Positions 13,773 to 26,900 of a stretch of DNA of 64,000 nucleotides are shown here, piece by piece. Below the pieces are notes generated by a model, which did not search any database, was not told where the DNA came from, and saw only the letters and a list, made by a program, of their open reading frames with translations. Position numbers and translations under genes: made by a program. Origin of the DNA: Adineta steineri (Eukaryota > Rotifera > Eurotatoria > Adinetida > Adinetidae). The stretch spans positions 258,827-322,826 of the forward strand of contig CAJNOI010000073.1 of assembly GCA_905250115.1 (NCBI GenBank), read 5' to 3'. Positions within the stretch are counted from its first letter, which is position 1. Every line of letters begins with the position of its first letter.

Positions 13773-16606
13773 TTATGATGTTGTTTGTTCTTGATTTAAA
13801 TCTTCTTTATTAGATGTTGATATTCCATGTAAATTATTCATGTCTATTTTTACCGATGAACTGTCTATATGATGTGTAGGAGGTAATAATGGATTTTGTT
13901 GAGTGTCATCTAATTCAGGCCATGCTTCACTTGAGGTATCTTTTACTTTCATACGATCATTTAAAGCTTTTAATGCTTTTTGTCTAAAATAAAAAGAAAA
14001 AGAAAAGATATTCTTTCAAAGTTTATAGTAAATTAACTAATTTAAACAAACATCTTCGTAGAAATAACACAAATGTATAATCAATAGATCAAGTTAAGAT
14101 AAACAAGTTGTCGTCGAGAAAAAAGACGCAACTAAATATAGATTCTTTACTGTTTTGAAATAATATAAACGACAGCTGTATTATAAAATAAATAGAGGAC
14201 AAAGGATATTATAAAACGAAATATAACAACTTTTAATATATGTATACGATGAATAAATATACTTCTTATCTGCTCTCATTTATTAATATTAAGGATATAT
14301 GCATTTTGATTATCGATCTATGATAAATACTTCTACTCTGCGAAGGTTAATAAGTATATGTCGACATGACAAAAATTTCATGGAAACCCAATAGATATAC
14401 TATCAAGTAGTCCGTTTGCTTATAACAGATGTAAGCACTTATGATAATACTAACACAAGAGTATCAGTACTATTAACAACCATATTCTTTTCAGAAGTTA
14501 ATAAAACGCGAATAACTATGTTAGTTTTGCTTTCTTTTGACTAAGCGAATTTTCAATAATCTCAAATGAAGATAAATCCGTCGATAGTTAAAGAATAAAA
14601 CTTAAGAAATACTCTAATTTCTATTAAATACAATTAAGAATATACAGAGTATTTGCACTTATTGGAAACAGTATTCATATTCAATGAGAAAGATTTTCAT
14701 TGAAATTATGTATAAATTTGTCATAATAGAATAATAAATATAAAAATCTAGTCTATTTTTGGACAGAAGACAAAATAGTAGGCACCAGATTAAAACGGCA
14801 TCAGTACTATTTCCAAAAATTATCTTATAATTTATTCTGATTTTTTTGCACTTAAAAAATAGCTTCCCAGATCGAGCAATCACATAGCAAGATCTTGTAG
14901 CAATCCTATCTCTGATCACATATGATCGGATGAAGCCAGACAAGGATCATACATAAAATCGTGGTTCCTGATTTCTTGACTAGTTCGTACTATAAGAACT
15001 GTTATAGGATTCTTATGCAGTACAATGCCACCATAATATTCTACTAAAATTAATATTTTTTTCAAAATCTCACTTAAAATTATTACTGTGAAAATACAAT
15101 GCACGTAAGATATTTTAAGAAAAACGTGGTATGACTTGATACAAGATTTCAGATACCACAATTTTTTGTCAGATTCTTGTAAGATTTTTTGACCTGGGAA
15201 TTTGACTTGTTAATTTTATCTTATATATGCAAACATATTTTAATTAAAATAAATAATTTGAAATCTATAGTTGATTCTACTCATGATTAATTTGATATAC
15301 TTAATAGACTCATTGTCAATATCTCCTGACATATTTTACTAATTATACTCATCTGGAATAAGTGTAGAATCACAGGTATTCTTTATTATCACCAGTATTT
15401 TATCTAGATTTTTCCTTTCGAGAATGCGATAGCGATTTCCGGGAGGGCGAAAACCTAATTTCTGGAAGAAAAATACATAGTATAAGCACAGAAATTGCAA
15501 TTTTCGGAAGAACAAAATCGGTTTTCGGGAGGGCGCCGCCATCACTGCCCTCCCTCTAGATAAATCACTGATTATCACTTATTTATGACTACTCTATTAT
15601 CTATAAACAAACCTTCGTCTATCAGCATCAGCCGCTTCAGCTCCTGGAATTGTTATAGTAATACTTGACGATGACGAAGCATTATATTTCTTTACATATG
15701 GTTGACATAATTTAATTTTAACAAAGATTTCAAAAATTGTATTCGCAAAAACACTTATTATTGGTGATATAAATGATGGAAAGAAACTAAAGAAAAAAAA
15801 GTAAACCCATTCAAATAAAATCAAATTCGAAAAATGAATTTCTCCTTACCTAGCAAACGAAAATGTTGATGACATATCACCTTTCGTTCCATTTTGATGA
15901 ATTTGAAAAAATCTTAAATATGTCCAACTAATAATAATACCAAAACTAAGCATTATTAAAAAATGTATTGGTACAGCATGTGCAATCCATAATAGTGTTG
16001 ATAAAATAATAATCAATAATGGTACATGATCTTGTTTAAGTTTAAAAAATGGTGTTGTTGCTATAACTGTATCAGGCATAATTTGTTTGATAATAACTGA
16101 ATATGCACCGATAAATGATGCTAAACCATAGATAGGTCTTTCAAATAAATATTCTTCTTTAAATGTAAAACCATAAAATAAAAAATAAGTAAATGTTACA
16201 ATTAATGCATTTGGTATTGTAACAATAAAATAAAATTTTAATAATTCTTTTGTACCCCATAATGGTTCAATCATTTTTGAATAAAGAAAAACAACAATAA
16301 CATCAATTATTGTATGCCATATGTGTAATTCAATAAAAGTATGTGTTACAAATGTCCTAGAGATAGAGAAAGAAAACGGAAACTTAAATATTTTAATAGA
16401 AAAAAGATTTCAACAAACCAAATCCAAAAATTTGGAGGCATAACATGGCCTGGAATGACTGTGAGTATTCGAACACATTGTGGACTATATGAAAGACCAT
16501 ATCCAATAATACAAAATAAACATATTAATTTAGCTGCTAGGCCTGAGGAGAATATGGCCGATTGTAATTGATGACTAATATCATGGACAAATGTTTGTTT
16601 CATCAT
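13773..16606 (-). CDS. TMEM115: TMEM115 rhomboid-like Golgi membrane protein
   Basis: Four exons in coding order: 16419-16606, 15850-16356, 15613-15786, 13773-13983; 359 residues, against about 351 in human. All joins keep phase: a Trp codon split across intron 1, an Ala-Ser join at intron 2, and an Arg codon at intron 3. Family landmarks in order: PPNFWIW in the first luminal loop, APLWG-type motif (here EPLWGTKELL), GDMSSTFSFA followed by FFPSF, the VKIKLCQPYVKKY stretch, then SSITITIPG with a run of Arg, and KALKALNDR. TMEM115 is a multi-span Golgi protein related to rhomboid pseudoproteases; it associates with the COG complex and affects retrograde transport. No protease Ser-His pair is expected or seen. 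Introns 1 and 2 are 62-63 nt, whereas intron 3 is 1629 nt. Two Met codons stand in tandem at the start; either could be used. Confidence 0.93.
13984..15612. other. Unusually long intron 3 of TMEM115 with GC-richer insert
   Basis: This 1629-nt intron is about 25 times longer than the other two of the gene. Most of it is AT-rich. At about 15418-15560 there is a GC-richer block with two direct copies of a 'gggagggcg' motif (about 15439 and 15524) and a 'ccctccctc' complement near 15549, resembling the edge of a mobile element. I could not find clean terminal repeats or a target duplication. Confidence 0.45.
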
Positions 16607-17133
16607 CTGAATATTTAATAAATAAATACCTATTAATATAAAGAGTCATAATTTTTCACTTACTATTACTAATTTAGCATAACATTGTGACAAATAAGGA
16701 ATGATTTAGTGAAATCTATTACTCATCGTAACGTAATCGTCAATGAGCGAATAAACTATTAATTAAACCCGTTGATCATATAAGGTATTTATTGGATGAA
16801 TAAAGCGAAGAATATGTTTTAGAATTTACAGATGGCAGTATTGTCTTATCGAAAGTAATATTATATTTTTTTATTCGAAATTGTCATACACATTTACAGA
16901 TTGTCGAGCAACGATTTAAGATAGGATATTTCCTGAAGAATATGTAACTCATTAAGGGTTCGCAAAAAAAATAACTAGTTATTAATTCGCTTCGAATAGA
17001 ATATGAACGTTGTCAGTTTACTTGAGATTAAATTACATAATTAGTAACGGAAATGTCGTCTCAGTAAAGCCATTTGTTTTTATGAGAAGTCTTCTCTTGA
17101 TTTTATTTTCCTCTCAGTGTTTTGAATGCTTGG

Positions 17134-17349
17134 CACTGAATAGAGGTGCTGACTTAGCATTAAAACTGAAAATAATGCATTGATTTATTTCTCAGCGAAA
17201 GTTAATTAATGCTGAATTTTTAGAATTCAAAGTAGCATTGGTACTACTAATGACAATTTAATGCATAAATCGGCATTAAATGTTTCCTCTACAATAATAA
17301 ACCTGTGTATTATTTTCATATTAATGCTAAGCCATCACTCCTAGCACTG
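17134..17349. mobile_element. MITE-like inverted-repeat element (~216 bp)
   Basis: The left arm (cactgaatagaggtgctgac, then ttagcattaaaactgaaaat) pairs with the reverse complement of the right arm ending in 'cctagcactg'; the shared core is TTAGCATTAA followed by TGAAAATAAT. Arms are about 70-80 nt with scattered mismatches and a short centre near 17230-17260. There is no coding capacity, so it is a non-autonomous fold-back element. I did not find a clear target-site duplication. Confidence 0.6.
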
Positions 17350-17530
17350 AAGTATGTATTTCACTCAAATCTATTGCATTTCATTAAAATGAAATGATTT
17401 CTGTCAAGGAAAAACAGTTGATCTCAATATACTGAAGGTATATGAAGTAATTAGAATTGCCTGAAATACTCTTCATTCACTGGAATCTATTTGAGAGTCA
17501 ATTAGTGTATTATATTTTGGATGAAATCTT

Positions 17531-17686
17531 CGATCTTGAAGCCAGGGATTTTGCATAGAGGGTGCACATCAACAGGGAAATAATTTTTTGTCCTGTGACA
17601 AGGTTCTTTACCAGTACCTCCCCTTCAGATATTCTTCGCCAAGGGGCGGTGCACCCCCTCTGGCTACATCCCTGCTTGAAGCATCG
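17531..17686. mobile_element. GC-rich inverted-repeat fragment (~156 bp)
   Basis: The sequence starts 'cgatcttgaagccagggatt' and ends with the near reverse complement 'atccctgcttgaagcatcg'. Inner parts also pair (agagggtgcac with gtgcaccccctct). Base composition is far richer in G+C than the flanks, which marks it as inserted. It is too short to encode a transposase. Confidence 0.6.
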
Positions 17687-17997
17687 AGTCTATTCATTTA
17701 AAGACAATAACCCTGAAAGCAATTAATCATTCATTTAACTTCACGAACTCCGATGAAATCAGTTATTTCAAATTTCGTTTATTATCTATTTGACTTTGTT
17801 CCATAAGATGAATTTTTGTATTTTCAAATAAAATAAATAAATAATCACTATATAAAAAAAATTTGTTTTTTGTTTTGTTAAATCAAATATAAATAACAAC
17901 TAGAGAATTTTTTATAGACAAAAAAAAAGAAAAGAAATCATTGTTTAAATCGAACAAAAAAAGAAACAATCATTGGAATAAAATCTTCGTAGAATTG

Positions 17998-20900
17998 TTA
18001 CTGTTTTTGATTGTATTTTTTTGCACAATGAACATGACCTTGACTACCATCTTGATAAACAACGCATGATGTTTCATAGAAATGTTGTAAACAATGTTTA
18101 CATTGTCGATGTTCATTAACAAGTGTATTTAAAGATTTTAATTGGCTTAATTTAGTATGTAATCGTTCATTTTGTACACGAACTAAAGCTGATTCAATTT
18201 TAGTTGAACGTTGAGTATATGAATATGTACGTAAAGCACGTAGAAGTATTTGAGATAATGATGCAAGTGACCAATGTGATGGTAATTGTTGTAACACTTC
18301 GATAAAATCAAATTCAATTTCATTATTACATAGAATATGAAGTAATACTTGAGTTGTTTTATCTGAATTTCTAAAGAATTTCTATAGAATAGAACGAAAA
18401 TGTTCTTTTTTAATATTGAAACTTACTTTTTTAATGAATTAAGAAGAACTTTAAATAAAATATGAGCAACTATTTTTCTATCTTCACTAGATTTTCCTTG
18501 TGATAAAGTGATACAATAATTTTCTGCATATTCAAAATCTTCAAGTTCATCAATAAGTATTCGAAAAGCTTGATCGAAATTATTCATCTATACAAATCAA
18601 TATATATACATGTAAATCTATTGAAAAATTTTCTACTTTGCCATTGAGAAGAGCGACTTCACGACGTAATCGATTTGTTTGATTAACTCGATTTAAAACC
18701 GTTTGAATACGATAAGAATTAGATGTGATTATAAATGCTTGCAATTTTGAACTAAAATAGAACGAAAGAAAAACATAAATGAAAATCAAAGATATATTTC
18801 ATATAGTACCGTATTTGTTCATTATCATCATCGGATTTTGATAAAATTTGATCAAGATAAATATTAACTAACATTGTATGAATTTGATCAGACTTAAAAT
18901 AAAAATTTCAATCAATCAAAAATTGTTTCGATTTCGATATGGTGTCATTATTTACTAATGGGTTTATCAGAATAAACTAAGATCTATTAAACCTCGTTAA
19001 TAATTGAAACACAATCAAAACAAATTATAATTTAATTTTTAACTAAAACCTAAAACTAATATAGAGATTAGTTTCTTTCTGTGGAATTTATCACAATGTA
19101 TTCAGTGCAATATAGATGATGATAATCATCAATGATTAATGTACACAAGATTCATTCTAAGATGAATCCTTCACTCTCTCTTTTATTTACGTTATTCGAC
19201 ACGTATTCACAAGGTACTGTGTTCAAATCTTGGTATCATCAACTATGAAAGGACCTTGGACAAAGCACTAACAGCTGTTTGTCTCGGATCACTCATCCGA
19301 TAGTATGCTGATTACATTATGATATACAATACAGGCCTCATAGCTAGTTTGTGATTAGTCAACGTGTATGAGGAGCGTGAAGAACTTTGCGTTAGGCTAT
19401 CGTTCTGCCCAGAGGTGCAGGAAAAACATTGAGCTTCTGAAACTGTCCTTCGACAGCATCATATACTGAACGGTAGCCGAAAAGAACGATATTCCTGGAT
19501 CGTACGATCTATATTTTTTGTCTTTGAGTGTAAATATAAACGCTTTCTGTTCTAACATGATTATTAGAAGATTGTTGCTAAGAGGTATCGAACAAACGTG
19601 CAGAGTACATTAGGTATTAAAAAAGAGAATGCCGTATTTTTGAAGAAATTAATAGATAAGAGAAAAACCCTTTAGTAGAAGTATAAAGAATGTGATCCAA
19701 TTTTGTCTTCATCACTGCTAAATTCAATTGAAGTTACTTTTTTTTTTATAAATGATCTGTTTTAAAATATTTCTTATTTAATCACACGTATATTCATCTA
19801 AATTTCGACTTATTATTGAATACATACCTCGAGTTTTAATTTAAATACTGCATATTCCAAATAAGCTACCAATGCTGTTGAATGTTTTTTTAAAATATTA
19901 ATAACTCGATCTGAAGAGAATGGATCATTATTTGATTCATTTTTGTATTTACTAGTAAATATCTAAAAATCATTATTTAATTCATAATAATTTTTTTTAA
20001 TTATAAGAAAATTATTTTATATTACTTTAATTGCTAAGTCTTCCTCATGTCGTTCCAGTAACCATTCTGCAGTAGAGAATTCCAATGATCGATCGAAATT
20101 TCTTTCAATTATATATTTTGCAATAATCCATATCCCAGGAAATGTTTCATCATTAGAATATTCATTCGATATAAGTCTACGCTAAATAGAAAAATTCTTA
20201 GATAGTTCGAATATAAAAATAGATATATTAGGCATTACTTTTTCCATATATTTATTGCTTGTTCATGTTTTTGATGCGCCGATGAAAGTAATGCTGCAGC
20301 ATGATAAAACTTTGCATCAATTAGAATGTTCGTATAATCAACTGGAATGTGTAAAGAATTAGTTTCAATAAATTCGTTAACAGTTTCATGGCTTTTAATA
20401 AGTATATATGCTTTTAATAACGCAGGATAATAGTCCTAGAAGAAGAAAATTATTAATTAAACAAAATATCGAAATCGATACTATCATATTTATATGAACG
20501 AATAAAATAGTATTAGTTCAAATAACAGATAATACGCTAAGTCTGGTAATATGAATCTTTTCAACACGAGGATCTATTCATGTCTTAGAAACGTTAATCT
20601 TAGTTCATTAAATCATATTATATTTAAAATAATGATCTTTACAGAATGTAATGTCATCAAAGTTCAAACTGAATTGTACACTCATTCAATGATTTTTGTA
20701 TTTTCTTTGATCATAATTCAATTAAGTCTATCCAGAACGACAAATGAAGCCCTCATATACTCTTATCGCACATAAGAAATACAGAACTACTTTTCTCTTA
20801 TTAGTATTTAAATTCATATATAATTTCTTAGATTTTAAAACTACAGTCATATTTTGTCCTTACTGGGTGACGAGAAAAGTCGACTGATTTTTTTGTCATA

Positions 20901-23900
20901 TAATCACAGCATGCATTTAACCATTGAGTATATTGATTTTGAAGATTTTCATCTATAGCTGGCCATGAAGAATCTAGTGGTAAAAAATTTGGTATTTGTG
21001 ATATAATCTAAAAACACAATTGAATTGTTTTTTTTTTCTAAAGATAATTTAATTTCTTACTTCATGAAAATCAATATGGATCTCTACGAATAAATTTACT
21101 GCACGAACAACATTCATTGCACCAAATTCAATAAATGCAATACGTTTTTTTGTTAATAAAACAAGTGGATTTGTTCTACGTTGTTCTACTAATGAACAAT
21201 TACTTTCTGCTAATGTTAATGCTTCTTGTAATCGATATTGATTAAGTAATTGATCAATTTGTTCTTCAAGACCAAGTGGTTCAAGTAAATAAATATTATC
21301 TTTATCCGTCAGAATAACAGTTTTTAAATTTTCTTGTTGCATATTTGTTAATGTTCGACATTGTTTTAATATTTCTTGTTTAAGTTTATCGTCCAAATAA
21401 CTTGAATAAAATTTATTTTATTTGAAATTTTTGAAAAAGATATATTCATACCTGTATATTTGAATATAATCTTTAACAAGTACAATTAAATAAGGATGTG
21501 AATAGATAAAATTCAAAGGTGGACTAGTAAACATTAATGGAGCACGTTGACTTGTACCTTCTAACGAAGTTGTAACACCAACATGAGGACCATTAAGTAA
21601 ATATTGCCCCTAAAATTATATCCGAACTTCGCTATTTTTTGATCGAGTCTTCATAACTGAATGGTTAACTTATTCGAATTACTTTTACAATAGTAAACTA
21701 ACTAAGTATGACATACATCGAATCGATGAAATATATACTGACGAGGGAACCTCTCGAAGTGATAAAAAGTTGTAAGGCTCAGACTAGTTTTAGCTAGTAG
21801 ACCCTAGCGAGCAGTGACATACTCTAAGTTGGCTTCGTGTCCTTATTGCTTTGGGAGTGAGTTATGGTCAATTCACTATTTTTTTGACGTATGACAGTAT
21901 ATGAGTGACTTTGAATCTGAGATTTTGTCCATAAAGAGGTCTTATGAATACTAGAATACCCTGAAAATTTCAGGCAGAATAAGTGAACCCCTCTTGAGAT
22001 TGTGAAAGGTCAAAAAACAACTGTTTTTGAAGATAAATCTTCAGCACGTGAAACAGATAGTCGATTTTCGAGAATTCATTATCTCAAGAAGGGTTCACTC
22101 GTTTTGCCTGATATTTTCAGGGTATTTTAGTCTTCATAAGATCTCTATATGGGCAAAATTTCAGATCCAAAGTCACTCATATACTGTCATACGTCAAAAA
22201 GATAGTGAATTGACCATAACTCACTCCCAAAGCAATAAGGACACGAATCAACTTAGGGTATTTCGCTACTCACTAGGGTCTACTACATAAAAATAGTCTG
22301 AGTCCAAAAGCTTTTTGATACCTCGGGTAGTTCCCTCGTAAGATATCACCTCCTTAAATACGTTCTCAACAGCCAATGAAAAATTGTAATACATATGTTT
22401 TCTTTTATAACTAAATAAATCATATAGTTTGAAACAAATGCTCCATTATAAATAATTACTTGTCACTGTATATTAAAGGTTTGTTTCCTACTCAGACGAT
22501 ATATGAAAGATTATTGATTTTTTTTATGATAACGTTCGTCTGAACAGTGATAAATTCTTTTTCTAGGTCTATAAAATAAAAATATCCATACCGGAGAAAT
22601 ATTTGTGAAACAAGTTGATATATTAGGATCATTTAATTCAAATATACTATTGAAAGAGCCTATCGATCGACGATCAGCACTAGTTGGTGGATTGTATGAA
22701 AAATATTCATTTTCCGTACATGCCATAATACCATGATCATCCATTGACTAAGAAAAGAGAAAACAATGGATATAAATTTTAATTATAAAACATACAATTG
22801 ATATGAATGAATCTTGTATAGATATTTCATTTATTGAAGTAATAATATTTGTTTTATCCAATCGATAGATTTGTACTTTATTCTTTCTTATTGACACACA
22901 TATCTATAACAAAAATATTAATTATGTAAAATTTGTTTAATCTTATATTTACATCAATATGTGCTTCTTGACTAGATCTATTTGCTATACAAAATGTTAG
23001 TACATTTTTTATTTTTATATTTGGAATAGGCTAAATAATAAAACAAATTACATCATTTGAGAAAAATTTATATTCATACTTGTAAATTATCACTATCAAG
23101 TATTTGAATAAAATTATCACTTAATACGAATAGACGATGAAGAGAAGGCACTGTTACTACTTTTAATTTTATTATTGGTTTACGCTAAATAAAAACATTG
23201 AATTATCTATTTTTTTTCGTATTAAAATCTTTTTACTGTTCCAAGATTTTGACTTCCAATACAAAGACATTCATATTCTTTTGATTGAGATGATGTTGAT
23301 TCATTCGGTTTTTTTTCCTTCAACCGAAACTTGTGAACAAAACTAGAATGTAAAAGAATTCTTACATAATACATATATTCCTATGACATTAAATATGTAG
23401 TGAACATCTTTGTTCCAAATACGTATGAATTACTTATTCATTCTCGGACAATGAGGGTGTTATCATGTTATTTCCATTGATTCATATTCTTTAAAGAGTA
23501 CACGAACATTAAACTTTTACAACGAAAATGTATGTCATTAATGATAATGACATGTTATCAAAAAAGATTAACAATACATATAGCATTGAACTATTTTTTC
23601 TCTCTCGCTCTCCTTCGTTCTATTACTTGATTAGCTGCTGCTGCTGCTGCAGTTGTAACAGGTGTCTCTAATAATATCTCCTTCTGATAGAAGTACCCAC
23701 TTATCGTAATGCTCGTTTTCTTATCACATCTTTTCTTCGGCGATATTATATTAAGTAGGCAAAATACTTCTTGAGACTAAATGAACATAGATATGTGTAT
23801 GTATAGCAGCATTGCCATCTTAATATTACAAGAGAATAATTTGTAGTGCACATTAATCATGTATATATTGTCTGTAGTAGAAGAAGAAAAAAAAAGAAGA

Positions 23901-26900
23901 ATTTTTATTTCTCCACTGTCTTTATATAAACAAGATACGAGACATTTGTAACAGTCTAAAGAAAATAATCGATTAATCGGTTTGTATATTCGTTATTGAT
24001 ATAAAAACTTCTTTTTTTTGTTGTATGATATTCAAGAAAATGAATAAATAAATCAAGTTCAATTACCACTTGGCTACTATATGAACTATATTTATCTTGA
24101 ATAATAAGCACAAGGTAAATAAAATTCTATTGACATAGAATAAACGCATGTGTTGATCAACGATAAATAATAATCTAAGATTGAAGAGAACAAATGCATT
24201 CGAGCATAAAATCACCGGATGATGTAGATAGAAAATTTTTGTCAAATAAATGATAGAAAGAATAGTATGAACATTGTTCGAAAGGTAGTTTGTAATTTTG
24301 ATGATGAGGAAGTATACCATGATGAATGAGCAGATTGATAAGATGAAGTAACACCACATGCTTCGTATTCATTTTGTTTAGCTTTTTTATATTGATGTTT
24401 AAGTTGAGATGATAAACATTGAGATTCATCGAGTAATGAACGAAAACAATCACGTAAACGTGAATATATATTACAATCAGTATCTAATTGATCAGCATAG
24501 GAAGAATCTTGAATACAATTTTCAAATTTAAATTGACAAATTTGTGAACGAAATGGTTTTAGAGAAGTCAGAATATGAAATAATTGATTAGATGATTGTT
24601 GCTGTTGCTGCTGTTGTTCACATAGAATACATGTTAATAACGTCAAAATGACGATTGATTCAATTAAATTTAAAATACGATTGATAATCATGAAATATTC
24701 AATTAAAACGATAATGATGAATACATATATATATACATACAGGAAGAAAGTTGTAAATTACAGTACTACGCCTATGTAGGGCATAGCATGCCGATAGAAA
24801 TGAGATGAGACAATGATGATGGAGAAGACGAAGAAGAAGAAGAAAGTCGATGTAGAAATACGATAGAACCTGTTTCTCTCCCTTTCTTATTCTCTTTTTT
24901 CCTCTCTTTTTCTTTGTCCTCTGTTCAAGCAATATAGAAGAAAGACAAAAAAAAATGTCCACCCTTGTTGTCCCATTATTATATAAAAGATTTTACTTGA
25001 TGTTAACCATTGATTAACAAAAAAATGAATGACCAACAACGATCATTATTTGCTCTATTCTTTCAATATGTATATATTATAGAGAGAGAGAGAGAAGAGA
25101 CGGAAAAATTCCATTACTTCACAGTGTGAAACTAGATCCGTTTGGAAAATATCATTGCAACCAAATAGAAATTCATGCCAAGCTAATTAATCGATCACTA
25201 TCGTTCTTCTTCCTCTTCTTTTTAATGTCTTCCTCAAGAGACGCATTCTGTTACGAAATATAATCATTATTATTTGTCTGACTTCATTTTCCAGAACAAT
25301 TGAATAACATCATTGCAATTATCTTTTGATGATACATTTATGAAATGACTGTCGTTTGATCTTTCAAGTTGTCATGGGTTATTTCCTGTTCTTAAGAATA
25401 AGTCGTTGAATACTACTTTTTCATTAAATATGTTTGTATAACTGATAAAAATTTCGATTCTAACAGGCAAAATTAAGACTTGCATGACAATGTCATTATT
25501 ATTTTCTTTTTTGTATGGATTCTAATCTGATCGTGAATGACATGAGAAAATGAGAGTCGAAGAAAAGAAAAACAGTTCTAATCACGGACATCAGGCAATC
25601 GTGTGACAGTTCAATTTGTTTCGCTTTCTTTCTTTTCCGCTCTTCTTTCTCCAAGGATGTTCCGACATCTTCTATTTGCATCGCTCTCTATTACTTCCCT
25701 ATTCAAATAATAAAACCAAAGTATAAAAGCATCTTCTTCCCTTTTCCTCACCACAATGTCATTGTTACAAAGGTGTTTTTATAATGTATTCCTCTTGTTC
25801 AACAAATGAATTGTTAAAATGTATGCATGCGTAAGTGACATATAGAATGCAAACGAGAGTAAAACTAAGTTTCAAAAAAAAAACAGAAAGAACTACAATT
25901 ATAAAGTAACATGCCACTATTCAGTTTTACTGATTATTGCACGTGCATAAAATTCTTGTATATACACATTCCAAACTCTTATATAAGATATCGATTTTCA
26001 CCACATGGTGATAGTACTAAATTATTCTATACAGACGTTTGATTCTTGATCTATCACTGACATGTCTCATCGTATTGCATGAAAGAAGAAAAACCTGATA
26101 GGATACCATCATTGCCATATCCATGATTTATCTTCATAAAAAGAAAAAGAAGAGCTAAGCAAATTGTGCGCAAGTGCTATATATTATTTTAGTTATCTTT
26201 CTTCGGAAAAAGAGACTTTTTTTTGTTGCTTATGAGATATACACTCTATGCATGATTAATATGGTAAGCAATAGAAGAAGAAGAAGAAGAAAAAAGGAAA
26301 ATGCATATATAGTATTGTAATTCTACAGGGACAAACGATTCATTTTATTTTTCTTTTCAATGTAAATGCATGCATGTCGATTAACAAATTCTAAATCGAA
26401 TAGACGAATGAAGAAATCTCTAGAGTTATCAACAATAGATTGTTACAGGAAAAATAAATGAAATACAAGGATAAATACTTGCTATGTCAATGCTAACACA
26501 AACTATCTATCTACCGTCAATAAATCAATTAAGCATGATCCGGTGTTTATATATATGAGCACGATCAATATAGAAAAAATGTGATCTTTGTGGCCTCGAA
26601 ATACAATTGAATGCCACTCATCGCCGTCGGACAAGAAAAGCAAACGAATGATAGTGGCATTTAATAGAGTCGACATTTCTTTTTTTTCCTTTCTCACTTA
26701 TGTATTCAACAAGGCAATAATAATAACTTACCCATCACTAGTACCAATATATAAATCATTGTTGCGTGTGACAAATGGATTTGACGCTGATGTTGAATCA
26801 CTATTAGTATCGATACATTCAATCTAATAACAGAAAAAAAAAAATGCTTTGAATTTTATCGATAACTAAGTTAGAATTGAAAAAGTTAGATTCTATTATA

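Larger units (their letters stand above)
16607..17997. other. Intergenic interval carrying two small inverted-repeat elements
   Basis: No exon is supported. It holds the two elements listed separately at 17134-17349 and 17531-17686, and its right end is the probable 3' UTR of TGFBRAP1. Both neighbours are on the minus strand. Confidence 0.6.

Noticed and set aside
22027-22290. 87-codon plus-strand frame.
   Set aside because: It lies in the right arm of the fold-back element and mirrors noncoding sequence of the left arm.
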